From positions 1 through 12,824 of the forward strand of contig JAANXC010000026.1 of the NCBI GenBank assembly GCA_018263495.1: DNA of 12,824 nt. Reading direction: 5' to 3'. The position numbers were made by a program, and so were the translations under genes. The notes beneath the pieces were generated by a model that made no database searches, was not told the origin of the DNA, and worked only from the letters and a program-made list of their open reading frames with translations. Source of the stretch: Nitrososphaerota archaeon. Its GTDB lineage: Archaea > Thermoproteota > Nitrososphaeria > Nitrososphaerales > Nitrosopumilaceae. Of this stretch, positions 1 through 7,110 are shown in pieces. The stretch's first letter is position 1. Each line of letters opens with the position of its first letter.

Positions 1-62
1 TTTTCACTAATAATTTTTGAAGTGTTCTCCTTAACCTGATTTATAATATTAAGAAATGCCAT
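1..62 (-). CDS. 5' end of an unidentified protein gene (partial, runs off the left edge)
   Basis: An ATG at 62-60 on the minus strand opens a frame that stays open to the window edge. It encodes about 20 residues beginning MAFLNIINQV. A good Shine-Dalgarno sequence, AGGTGA, lies 3 nt before the ATG and includes the stop codon of the upstream HAD phosphatase gene. The two genes are therefore very probably one operon with translational coupling. The short amphipathic start resembles N-terminal domains of archaeal arginyl-tRNA synthetases as I remember them, but 20 residues cannot establish that. The identity is left open. Confidence 0.6.
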   Translation of the reverse strand, partial: MAFLNIINQVKENTSKIISE

Positions 63-65
63 ATT

Positions 66-779
66 TCACCTAAGATCTGATGCCATCATATCTAACCCTT
101 CAAGAACACCTTCTCCTGATTTTTTAGTTGTAATAATTTTAGCCAATTTCTTCAGTTTCTCGGTTGAGTTAGATACTGCAATGTTATTTTTGATTACCTT
201 AAAAAGTGGAATGTCTGTTTCACTATCTCCAATTGCAATTGCATTGTTAACGTCTATTTCCAGCATTTTTAGTGCTTCCAAAAACCCAGAACCCTTGTCA
301 ACACCTTTGGAATTTATATGATAAGCATAACCGCTGTCAGTTAGAGATACATTGAGGTTATCTTCATCAATGATTTTTTTGGCTTGCTCAATGTCAAAAG
401 TTCGTTCTAATACTACTTCCGTCATTCTGGGGAAGACTGGTTTTTCTTTTATTTCAGCATCAAGTTTGGATTGAATTGTAGCTAGGGCATGAATACATTC
501 ACCCTTATTTCCAAGCATCTTATGTTGGATTTTATCACCATAAGTTATGCAACCGCCGTTTTCTCCCACAGACAAATGGGTTAAACCACCAAAGATTGAA
601 AGCAAAAATCCCTCAACAGAAGACCTACCTGTTACTAGAACCACATTATGACCATCGTCCTTTAGTGAACGTAACCTTGATAGTGCCTCAAGATGTATTG
701 TTCCCATGCCGTTCAGTGTAATTGTTCCATCAATATCAACTGCAAATGTCTTTTTTTCCAATCGATCTTTTTTAATCAT
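66..779 (-). CDS. HAD-superfamily phosphatase, archaeal phosphoglycolate phosphatase-like
   Basis: A 237-residue HAD (Cof-like, class IIB) phosphatase. Motif I is DIDGT at residues 15-19, with Asp15 the expected nucleophile and Asp17 the acid/base. Motif II is VTGR (49-52), motif III is Lys162 in GVDKG, and motif IV is GDSETDIPLF (184-193). The order, the alpha/beta cap between motifs II and III, and the length match the archaeal phosphoglycolate phosphatase family, which hydrolyses 2-phosphoglycolate; related enzymes act on sugar phosphates, so the substrate is inferred. The ATG at 779 is only 35 bp from the divergent DRG GTPase gene, so the two promoters must overlap. Downstream, its stop codon lies within the ribosome-binding site of the partial gene at the left edge. 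Confidence 0.8.
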   Translation of the reverse strand: MIKKDRLEKKTFAVDIDGTITLNGMGTIHLEALSRLRSLKDDGHNVVLVTGRSSVEGFLLSIFGGLTHLSVGENGGCITYGDKIQHKMLGNKGECIHALATIQSKLDAEIKEKPVFPRMTEVVLERTFDIEQAKKIIDEDNLNVSLTDSGYAYHINSKGVDKGSGFLEALKMLEIDVNNAIAIGDSETDIPLFKVIKNNIAVSNSTEKLKKLAKIITTKKSGEGVLEGLDMMASDLR

Positions 780-783
780 AGCG

Positions 784-790
784 CATAATA
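784..790 (+). promoter_or_regulatory. TATA-like box for the DRG GTPase gene
   Basis: CATAATA is centred about 28 nt before the ATG at 815. This is the spacing expected if the transcript starts at or next to the start codon (leaderless). The intergenic gap to the divergent phosphatase is only 35 bp. The assignment is by spacing and composition only. Confidence 0.3.
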
Positions 791-814
791 ACTGAAACGT
801 TTAGCGAATAGACT

Positions 815-1924
815 ATGGGAATACCAGAAAAGATCAAGGCCATCCAAGATGAAATTGGGCGTACACAGCTTAACAAAGCAACAGAACATCATATTGGATT
901 ATTAAAAGCAAAAATTGCAAAGCTGAAAAGGGAACAGGAAGCTGTTCAAATTAAAAAAAGTTCTAAAAAATCTGATGGCTTCGATGTTAGAAGGAGTGGT
1001 GATGCAACAGTTGTTTTTATTGGACTCCCCAGTGTTGGAAAATCAACATTACTCAATGCTCTAACAGGGTCAAAATCGTCTGTAGGTGCATTTCAGTTTA
1101 CAACAGTAACTGTTGTTCCCGGAATTCTAGATTATCGTGGGGCAAAAATTCAGATGCTTGATCTACCAGGTATTATCAAGGGTGCATCTAGTGGCAAGGG
1201 TCTTGGAAAAAGAATTCTATCAGTTGCAAGAAGTGCAGATATTGTATTATTAGTCCTTGATGTATTTCAGCCATACCATGAAGATGTCCTAGTGAATGAA
1301 TTATCAAATATTGGTCTTAGATTAAATCAACAGCCACCAAATATCCTAATTGAGAAATCTACAACTGGTGGAATTGCAATTGCCCAGCAAGTTAAATTGA
1401 AAAAAATGTCAGAAAAACTTGTCAAGGATATTCTCAACGTTTATGGATATACTAGTGCGAGAGTTGTAATTCGTGAGGATATTGATTCAGAACAATTAGT
1501 TGATTTCCTCACAGGCAACAAAACATATGCAAAATCAATCACAATTTTGAACAAAATTGATTTGGTTGATAAAAAATTTCTCAAGAAGGTGTCAAAAAAG
1601 CTCAAAACTGAATTTATTCCTGTATCTGCTAATGCAAATGACAATATTTCAGAATTAAGAGACAGAATATACGATGAACTGCAGTTTATCAGAATCTATA
1701 TGCGCCCAAAAGGTGGCAAAACGGATTACAAGGAACCGCTAATCATAAGGAGTGGAAATTCTGTTTTAGATGTTTGCAATAAATTGCATAGGAAACTTAG
1801 GAAGGACTTTAGATATGGACTTGTTTGGGGAAAGAGTGTGAAGTTTGGTGGTCAAAGAGTTGGACTAAAACATATTCTGCATGATGAAGATGTTCTGACT
1901 ATCATAAAAACTAAAGGAACATAA
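815..1924 (+). CDS. DRG-family (Obg-like) GTP-binding protein with TGS domain
   Basis: A 369-residue GTPase of the DRG subfamily, a conserved archaeal/eukaryotic translation-associated factor. The N-terminal helical region (1-60) opens with the DRG-typical GIPEKIKAIQDEI. The G domain has G1 GLPSVGKS (70-77), a Thr-rich switch I (FTTVTVVPG), G3 DLPG (116-119), G4 NKID (246-249) and a G5-like SANA (271-274). An S5D2L-type insertion follows switch II, and a TGS domain occupies about 293-367, ending in a degraded GQRVGLKHILHDEDVLTI motif. All switch motifs are intact, so the protein should bind and hydrolyse GTP. It likely acts on ribosomes, by analogy with eukaryotic DRG1/2. It converges on the collagen-like gene, with 26 bp between the stop codons. 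Confidence 0.92.
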   Translation: MGIPEKIKAIQDEIGRTQLNKATEHHIGLLKAKIAKLKREQEAVQIKKSSKKSDGFDVRRSGDATVVFIGLPSVGKSTLLNALTGSKSSVGAFQFTTVTVVPGILDYRGAKIQMLDLPGIIKGASSGKGLGKRILSVARSADIVLLVLDVFQPYHEDVLVNELSNIGLRLNQQPPNILIEKSTTGGIAIAQQVKLKKMSEKLVKDILNVYGYTSARVVIREDIDSEQLVDFLTGNKTYAKSITILNKIDLVDKKFLKKVSKKLKTEFIPVSANANDNISELRDRIYDELQFIRIYMRPKGGKTDYKEPLIIRSGNSVLDVCNKLHRKLRKDFRYGLVWGKSVKFGGQRVGLKHILHDEDVLTIIKTKGT

Positions 1925-1928
1925 AATG

Positions 1929-1955
1929 ATTTTTGTTACTAGTGTATAATCTAGT
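1929..1955 (+). terminator. Possible T-rich/short-hairpin terminator between convergent genes
   Basis: After the GTPase stop there is a T-run (GATTTTTGTT) followed by a 5-bp inverted repeat, ACTAG (1938-1942) with CTAGT (1951-1955), around an 8-nt loop. Archaeal termination mostly uses T-rich tracts, so the T-run is the more credible signal. The hairpin is short and overlaps the stop codon of the opposing gene. Confidence 0.25.
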
Positions 1956-3072
1956 ATAGATAACTTGTAAGCTTGATTTGCTCTTCGGTTGAAATAATAT
2001 TTTTTGATGCAAGTAACTCTAGTAACTCTTTGACTAACCTTTTACTTTCTTCAGACATTCCTCCTTGAGAACCTTTTTCGCCAGGTGGACCAGGTGGTCC
2101 TCTTGGACCTCTGTCACCAATTTCACCTTTATCACCGACAAGACCTTTTTCGCCAGGTGGACCCTGAGGGCCAGTATGACCACGTTCACCTTGTGGACCT
2201 TGAATTCCTTGTGGACCTGGAAGACCAGGGTCTCCAGGTTTTCCTGTTGGACCACGTTCTCCCACTGGACCAATAGAACCTCGCATTCCCTTGTCGCCTT
2301 GTGGACCGGGAACTCCAGTAAGACCTTTAGGACCAGGTGGACCCTGAGGACCTTGAGTACCCTTATCGCCAAGTGGACCTGTTACACCAGTGAGACCTTT
2401 GTCGCCAGACTTTCCTTGAACTCCTTTGTCTCCCTTATCGCCAGGTGGACCTGTTGAACCCTTTGGACCTGGTGGACCGACTGGACCTGTGATGCCTTTG
2501 TCTCCTTTGTCTCCAGCGGGACCTTTGATTCCTTTCTCACCTTGTGGACCTGGAATGCCTTTGTCTCCCTTGTCACCCTTGTCACCTGTTATTCCTTTAC
2601 CACCTTTCTCACCTCTTATACCAGGATATCCAGCAGGACCTTTACCACCTTTCTCACCTTGTGGACCAGGCCGACCAGGTGGTGCCCTAACTTTTTTCAC
2701 TTTTGTGACATTAACTGGTTTTGGTTTTCCTTGTGGAACAGACAAAAGTTTGTTATCTTGAGAAATATGAAGTTCGAATGATGTGTTGACTGAAGAAAAT
2801 TGATCCTGAATTATAATCCATATAGATCCCAAGCCAAACACATTAGCAGGTATTGGATTAGAATCAGTACCTAAAATTTCAGAAAAATGTCCATCAGAAA
2901 CTCTAAGATGAAAATTATCCTTCCATAAGGAATTGAAAGAGTTGCTTGTTATGCTATCATCAGATGGTTTATCTTGAGATATAGAAATTTTAACCTCATA
3001 TACGCCAGAGGAAGTTCCAAATGGTGATTTACCTGAAATCTCTATTCCTTTAGGCAATGTTATTCGTCTCAA
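1951..3072 (-). CDS. Collagen-like triple-helix repeat protein
   Basis: A 373-residue protein in three parts. Residues 1-132 are a beta-rich N-terminal region. Residues 133-336 are 68 Gly-X-Y triplets without a break (69 counting the GGM that follows). The last 34 residues form an amphipathic helix (around KRLVKELLELLASKN) that could trimerise the chain. Frequent triplets are GDK, GPQ, GPP and GEK; runs such as GDKGDKGDKG give Lys-Gly-Asp pairs that stabilise bacterial collagens without hydroxyproline. The sequence shows no signal peptide, transmembrane segment or cysteine. The start taken here is TTG at 3072; the frame is open upstream to 3144 but has no ATG, and a TTG at residue 6 (3057) fits the TATA spacing better. 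A structural or surface fibre role is inferred, not shown. Confidence 0.88.
   Translation of the reverse strand: MRRITLPKGIEISGKSPFGTSSGVYEVKISISQDKPSDDSITSNSFNSLWKDNFHLRVSDGHFSEILGTDSNPIPANVFGLGSIWIIIQDQFSSVNTSFELHISQDNKLLSVPQGKPKPVNVTKVKKVRAPPGRPGPQGEKGGKGPAGYPGIRGEKGGKGITGDKGDKGDKGIPGPQGEKGIKGPAGDKGDKGITGPVGPPGPKGSTGPPGDKGDKGVQGKSGDKGLTGVTGPLGDKGTQGPQGPPGPKGLTGVPGPQGDKGMRGSIGPVGERGPTGKPGDPGLPGPQGIQGPQGERGHTGPQGPPGEKGLVGDKGEIGDRGPRGPPGPPGEKGSQGGMSEESKRLVKELLELLASKNIISTEEQIKLTSYLY
2065..2676 (-). repeat. Gly-X-Y coding repeat (68 triplets) with internal direct DNA repeats
   Basis: This is the 612-bp collagen-repeat part of the gene above. Every ninth base position starts a new GGN codon on the minus strand. 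Short direct repeats recur, for example an identical 21-bp unit at 2071-2091 and 2143-2163, 72 bp (8 triplets) apart. CTTGTGGACC also occurs several times (near 2191, 2300, 2540 and 2659). The block is visibly richer in G+C than its surroundings because of glycine and proline codons. Its lack of stop codons in other frames creates spurious open frames on both strands. Confidence 0.85.
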
Positions 3073-3082
3073 GTTGAAGTAT

Positions 3083-3093
3083 TTTTATATTTT
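3083..3093 (-). promoter_or_regulatory. TATA-like box for the collagen-like gene
   Basis: Read on the minus strand the sequence is AAAATATAAAA, the best TATA match in this divergent gap. Its centre is only about 15 nt from the TTG at 3072 but about 30 nt from a second in-frame TTG at 3057. That suggests the true start may be residue 6. Confidence 0.4.
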
Positions 3094-3134
3094 TCCGGTG
3101 AAAAAATGCAAAAAATAGTGATTTTTTGAAAGAG

Positions 3135-3143
3135 TTTTTAACT
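3135..3143 (+). promoter_or_regulatory. TATA-like box for the TPR protein gene
   Basis: TTTTTAACT is centred about 30 nt before the ATG at 3169, consistent with leaderless transcription. The 96-bp gap between the two divergent genes holds both promoters and nothing else that I can recognise. Confidence 0.35.
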
Positions 3144-3168
3144 AGAACTATTTCCATAATGAAAATAC

Positions 3169-4371
3169 ATGGATAATCCATCAAATGAACAATCAGACGA
3201 GATTCCAGAGTTTTTTCTAGAAAAAAAGGAAAAACCAGAAAAAAAGAAAATAGACAGAAAATTATTTGGTTTGAAAAAAGGATCTACCGAAACAAGCCTA
3301 GTTAAAAAAGATGAAGGTAGTCTTATTGATGCTGATTTTAACCGCAACAAACTGTTCAGTAAGGGAATTAATTTAATGGCAGACGAGAAGCTGGAAGATG
3401 CTTCACATGTATTTGAGATGATCTTAAGGATTAACCCAAATGATGTTGATGCACTTTTGAAATTAGGATACTCCAGATTTCATTTGGAAGATTATTCAGA
3501 ATCAATGAGAGCGTATGATAAGGTACTGGATATTGACGTTACAAATGCTGATGCATGGAATCTTAAGAGTCTGGTTTTCTATGAGCGCAAAGTTTACGGA
3601 AAGGCACTTGATTGTGCAGACAAAGCAATTGACTCTGATCCAACATTTGGAATGGCTTGGTATAATCGATCATGTTATCTTTCTATGTTGAACCAAATTT
3701 CAGAATCACTTGATGCTCTTGTACGTTCAATAGAAATTGATGTTAAAAATGCAAAACGAGCTGTGAAAGATAAGGACTTCATGAATGTAAGACTTGAGGA
3801 AGGATTCAAAAGAATAGTAGAGGTTGTTGTTATAGAATCTCTTCGACAGGGATATCACACAATTGGATCTATTGTATGGACTACATTTTTAGACAAAGAA
3901 GATGTACTCAAATGTTTAACCAGACTAATGAAAAGAGGCTTGGTTGTAAAACATGAGAAGAGGCAAGTCTGGAGTACAATAGATACATATGATCTGGTTC
4001 CGGAAATTGCAAACAAAATTGGAACGATAAAAAGAGGTATGTTGGGAATTCCAAAAAAGTCGTTACCAGTACCAGTAAAAAACCTCAAAAATCTTGCAGA
4101 AGCTATACAATTGATCAAATCTTCAATTGAAGAGGAAGAATTGGAGAAGACGATCGAGTATTGTAATCTGTTCGTTGATCCAACCAAATGTGGACAAGAA
4201 ATGATAGATGACTTTTTAGAAGAACATAGAGAAGTTAGGTTATTCAAAATAAGATTAAAAGACAAGGGGATTGACTTTTTACGAGATAATCAGAAAAAAA
4301 TGTTGGCAATGTTTGACAATATGGAAATTACTGTCACTAAGAAACTTCGTAGTGATTTGGCTAGTAATTAA
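3169..4371 (+). CDS. TPR-repeat protein with winged-helix-like middle domain
   Basis: A 400-residue soluble protein. Residues 1-50 are a charged, low-complexity, probably disordered tail rich in Lys and Glu. Residues about 59-194 form four tetratricopeptide repeats of 34 residues, with the usual W/L-G-Y-A-P positions (for example INPNDVDALLKLGYSRF and DSDPTFGMAWYNRSCY). Residues about 210-272 look like a winged helix-turn-helix: a helix pair, then LKCLTRLMKRGLVVKHEK and a beta hairpin with QVWST. The last 125 residues are alpha-helical, with no family I recognise. TPRs bind partner proteins and the winged helix suggests nucleic-acid binding, so a regulatory or adaptor role is inferred. It is divergent from the collagen-like gene and ends 5 bp from the convergent rhodanese gene. 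Confidence 0.75.
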   Translation: MDNPSNEQSDEIPEFFLEKKEKPEKKKIDRKLFGLKKGSTETSLVKKDEGSLIDADFNRNKLFSKGINLMADEKLEDASHVFEMILRINPNDVDALLKLGYSRFHLEDYSESMRAYDKVLDIDVTNADAWNLKSLVFYERKVYGKALDCADKAIDSDPTFGMAWYNRSCYLSMLNQISESLDALVRSIEIDVKNAKRAVKDKDFMNVRLEEGFKRIVEVVVIESLRQGYHTIGSIVWTTFLDKEDVLKCLTRLMKRGLVVKHEKRQVWSTIDTYDLVPEIANKIGTIKRGMLGIPKKSLPVPVKNLKNLAEAIQLIKSSIEEEELEKTIEYCNLFVDPTKCGQEMIDDFLEEHREVRLFKIRLKDKGIDFLRDNQKKMLAMFDNMEITVTKKLRSDLASN

Positions 4372-4376
4372 ATAAA

Positions 4377-5186
4377 CTATTCAGCTGAAAGATCCCAGTA
4401 CGCTGCATTTTCTTGCTTACCAATTGGCTTTTCAAGTTTTTTCCATTCTTTAAATGAGTTAACGTATAACTTTACGTTTGGAACACCTATGGATTTGAGA
4501 GCATAATATGCTAAACCTGATAATGTGCCAACACTACCACAATATGTTATAATCTCAGCATCCTCCGAAATTCCTCTATTTTTCAAGAGATTTTTCATGC
4601 TTTCTTTTGTTCTCAAAATTTTCCCGTCTGTTGCCAGTGTTCTATATGGTATGTTAATCGAGCCAGGAATATGCTGTTCTAAAAAGTTGAGTCGTTCCCT
4701 ATTATCTATCAAAACAACATTATCTTTTTCCTTTGCATTTTCTAAGTATTCGGCAGTAGCCATGATTTCAGGATTCAAGTTAAGTGAATGTTTTGCAGAT
4801 TTGATATTTGGTTTTTCTGTGCTGGTTTTAAGACCAAGTTCTTTCCATTGTGAATAGGTTACTTCAAGTAGTGCAACATTTTTGTGTCCTATGTATTGAA
4901 GAGTCCACGCCACTCTTGATGCTAAAGCACCAAACGTATCATCATAAACAACAACTTTGGTATCATCTGCGATTCCCAATTCTTCGAATAATTTAACGGC
5001 ACTTTCTGGCGAATCACCGGACAAAAGACTAGCAAGTGGCAAGTTCACTGCATTAGGAATATGCCCCTGATTGTAATCTTCTTCACGTCTTACGTCTATC
5101 AGTCTTACAGAATCATCGTTGATTTTTGATCTAATTGTATCTACATCTACAGTTGGATGTGTTATTTCGTTGCTCAAGCTGCACAT
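4377..5186 (-). CDS. Two-domain rhodanese-like sulfurtransferase
   Basis: A 269-residue tandem rhodanese. The N-terminal domain (about 12-120) has LIDVRREEDYNQGHIPNAVNLP and the inactive-site pattern VVVYDDTFGALASR, with Asp where a catalytic Cys would be. The C-terminal domain (about 135-255) carries the catalytic Cys216 in the loop CGSVGT. That loop resembles 3-mercaptopyruvate sulfurtransferases (CGSGVT) more than Arg-containing thiosulfate rhodaneses, so the donor is uncertain. The enzyme should carry persulfide sulfur on Cys216. The ATG at 5186 overlaps the sulfite/nitrite reductase gene by 13 nt. AGGTGA abuts that ATG, while a TTG at 5177 would sit 9 nt from it with a 4-nt overlap, so the start is open. 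Co-transcription with the reductase supports a role in assimilatory sulfur metabolism. Confidence 0.88.
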   Translation of the reverse strand: MCSLSNEITHPTVDVDTIRSKINDDSVRLIDVRREEDYNQGHIPNAVNLPLASLLSGDSPESAVKLFEELGIADDTKVVVYDDTFGALASRVAWTLQYIGHKNVALLEVTYSQWKELGLKTSTEKPNIKSAKHSLNLNPEIMATAEYLENAKEKDNVVLIDNRERLNFLEQHIPGSINIPYRTLATDGKILRTKESMKNLLKNRGISEDAEIITYCGSVGTLSGLAYYALKSIGVPNVKLYVNSFKEWKKLEKPIGKQENAAYWDLSAE

Positions 5187-6979
5187 TCACCTTTGCCCGT
5201 AACTGTGTGATAGCTGGTATCACTTCCATAATCAGCATAAAAGTCTGGATCATCATCCTTCGACGGTGGAATAACTAATGGTGAAAGTACTTTCTGCATA
5301 TCCTTGACAGATTTTATTTCCGATGACTCATTACCGTGTACAATCCTGTCAATCCAACGAGAAAGAGTATCATTGGACTGTTTATTTTTTTTATAGAGTT
5401 CAATGATCTTTAAGATGATAGGTATGGTACGTTTTACAGGTACTCTCATACATGTAACACCAAGCATGGATTTATCATCAAATCTTCCACCCAGGGACAT
5501 GCTATAGTTAGGGTACATGTCTTTGCCAACCCTCGCACCGCCACCAAAGAAACCAATAGTGGCAATTTCATGTTGTCCACAAGAATTGGGACATCCACTA
5601 ATTTTTATTGTCGCATCTCTTAAATCGTCATCTTCATCTAGTTTTAACTCCAAGAATTTTCGTTGAATCTCTTTCGCCAGCCTATGAGAGTTTGTAAGAG
5701 CCAGATTACAAGATGAGGTGCCAGAACAACCAACAGCCGAAGCCATAGTCAGTGAACCTGAATTTGCTAAACCCGCTTCAAGTAGCCTAGAGTAAAGTTT
5801 TGGTAGATCACTTTCATGTACGTATCTAAGTATAATATCTTGTGAGAAGCCATTACGTGCAAAACCTTCAGCTGAAAAGTCCTTAGTAATATCTGCCATA
5901 GCACGAAGTTGATTTGCAGTTATATCTCCAGATTCTAGTGTGACAAAAACAGCTCTGTATCCTTCTTGTTTTTGCTTGTAGGTAGTAGTCTTTAACCATC
6001 GTGCATAACCATCAGGTATTGAACCATTTTCGCTGGAAACAGAAATGGGTCTTTTAATTTCATTTGGTTTCTGGTTAATGTTTAATCTTATAATGACTGA
6101 TTGCGTTGCCCTAACAATCGTTCTCTCCTTCAGAACCAAATTTTTGAATTTATCCCATCCCATTTCATTAACAAGATAACGCATTCTGTTCCTAGCCATG
6201 TTCTTCCTATCACCTATCCTATCAAAAATTTGTAGAACGGCGATTGATGTGTATAGAAGATCTTCTTCTGGTGTAAAATCCTCAAGCTGATGGCCCACAA
6301 ATGATTTATTTCCAAGACCACCGCCAAGAAATATTTTGAATCCATGTTGTTTTGTCCCATCATCAAGTTTTCTAATTTGAGGAATTAATCCCACATCGAC
6401 TATCCTAGTCATTCCATGTTTTTCACAGCAAGAAAAATTAAACTTAAATTTTCGTGGAAGTGATTGATTCAACGGATTTCGAAGAAGAAATCTTGCCGTT
6501 GCAATTGCATATGGTGTTGCATCAAATTCTTCATCATTACAAACTCCTGACAATGGGCTACACATAACATTTCTAACTGTATTACCACATGCTTCACGAG
6601 ATGTTAATCCAACATCTGCAAGCCCATGCATGATTTCTGAAACATCTTCAAGAACAACCCAATGTAATTGAACGTTCTCTCTAGTTGATACATGGGCACT
6701 GCCTATTGAATACATCTCACTTAGTTGAGCAATTTTTTCTAATTGGTAAGGATAAATCTGACCTGCAGGAATTTTAATTCTAACCATTGCATAATCATCC
6801 GACATTCTTGTACCATATGCACCATGTTGTAGACGGAAACGTCTAAAATTATCATGCTCAACTTTGCCCTGTCGATAAAGCTTTACCGTATGAGCAAAGT
6901 TATCAGCTTCCTCTCTTCGTGACCAATCAATCTTTGGCTTTTTTGAAGCCGATTTTGATGGTCTTAGCTGTTGTGCCAT
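5174..6979 (-). CDS. Siroheme / 4Fe-4S sulfite (nitrite) reductase
   Basis: About 601 residues from the chosen start (605 from the upstream ATG at 6991). It has the two-fold ferredoxin-like plus siroheme-4Fe4S architecture of ferredoxin-type sulfite/nitrite reductases. Numbered from 6991, the cluster cysteines are 422 and 428 (GCSGTSSC) and 467 and 471 (SGCPNSCGQH), the standard C-X5-C...C-X3-C siroheme/4Fe-4S signature. Basic anion-site motifs appear early (STRENVQLHW, GNTVRNVMCSPL). It performs six-electron reduction of sulfite to sulfide or nitrite to ammonia in the cytoplasm. The overlapping rhodanese and nearby TusA and Thi4 favour sulfite assimilation, but sequence alone does not separate the two substrates. 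The start at 6979 (MAQQLRPSKS) is preferred because the TATA-like box lies 30 nt upstream, against 18 nt for the ATG at 6991. Confidence 0.88.
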   Translation of the reverse strand: MAQQLRPSKSASKKPKIDWSRREEADNFAHTVKLYRQGKVEHDNFRRFRLQHGAYGTRMSDDYAMVRIKIPAGQIYPYQLEKIAQLSEMYSIGSAHVSTRENVQLHWVVLEDVSEIMHGLADVGLTSREACGNTVRNVMCSPLSGVCNDEEFDATPYAIATARFLLRNPLNQSLPRKFKFNFSCCEKHGMTRIVDVGLIPQIRKLDDGTKQHGFKIFLGGGLGNKSFVGHQLEDFTPEEDLLYTSIAVLQIFDRIGDRKNMARNRMRYLVNEMGWDKFKNLVLKERTIVRATQSVIIRLNINQKPNEIKRPISVSSENGSIPDGYARWLKTTTYKQKQEGYRAVFVTLESGDITANQLRAMADITKDFSAEGFARNGFSQDIILRYVHESDLPKLYSRLLEAGLANSGSLTMASAVGCSGTSSCNLALTNSHRLAKEIQRKFLELKLDEDDDLRDATIKISGCPNSCGQHEIATIGFFGGGARVGKDMYPNYSMSLGGRFDDKSMLGVTCMRVPVKRTIPIILKIIELYKKNKQSNDTLSRWIDRIVHGNESSEIKSVKDMQKVLSPLVIPPSKDDDPDFYADYGSDTSYHTVTGKGECAA

Positions 6980-7003
6980 CTTTAAATTCATAATTTAACA
7001 ACG

Positions 7004-7015
7004 GATATAAATTTA
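7004..7015 (-). promoter_or_regulatory. TATA-like box for the sulfite/nitrite reductase gene
   Basis: On the minus strand the sequence is TAAATTTATATC, a strong archaeal TATA match. It is centred 30 nt from the ATG at 6979 and 18 nt from the ATG at 6991. The first distance is the leaderless spacing seen at neighbouring genes. Confidence 0.5.
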
Positions 7016-7110
7016 TGACAATAGGAATTTTGACTAACATAACGAATTATCAAGTTGCAAATTGCCTGAATGATGAATTTACATTAGTGTTACCTAATTT
7101 TTGAGCAAGA

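Noticed and set aside
1441..1644. Minus-strand open frame inside the DRG GTPase gene
   Set aside because: It lies wholly within a well-conserved gene on the other strand, has no domain and no promoter-like sequence.
2065..2676. CRISPR-like or satellite repeat array
   Set aside because: The periodicity is 9 bp with GGN codons in frame through a single open gene. There are no constant repeats with unique spacers; it is a coding collagen repeat.
2034..2781. Several further open frames on both strands across the collagen repeat (for example 2065-2457 + and 2034-2372 -)
   Set aside because: They arise because the Gly-X-Y codon pattern avoids stops in other frames. Their products are low-complexity (for example WTRWS- or SPLSP-type repeats) with no recognisable domain.
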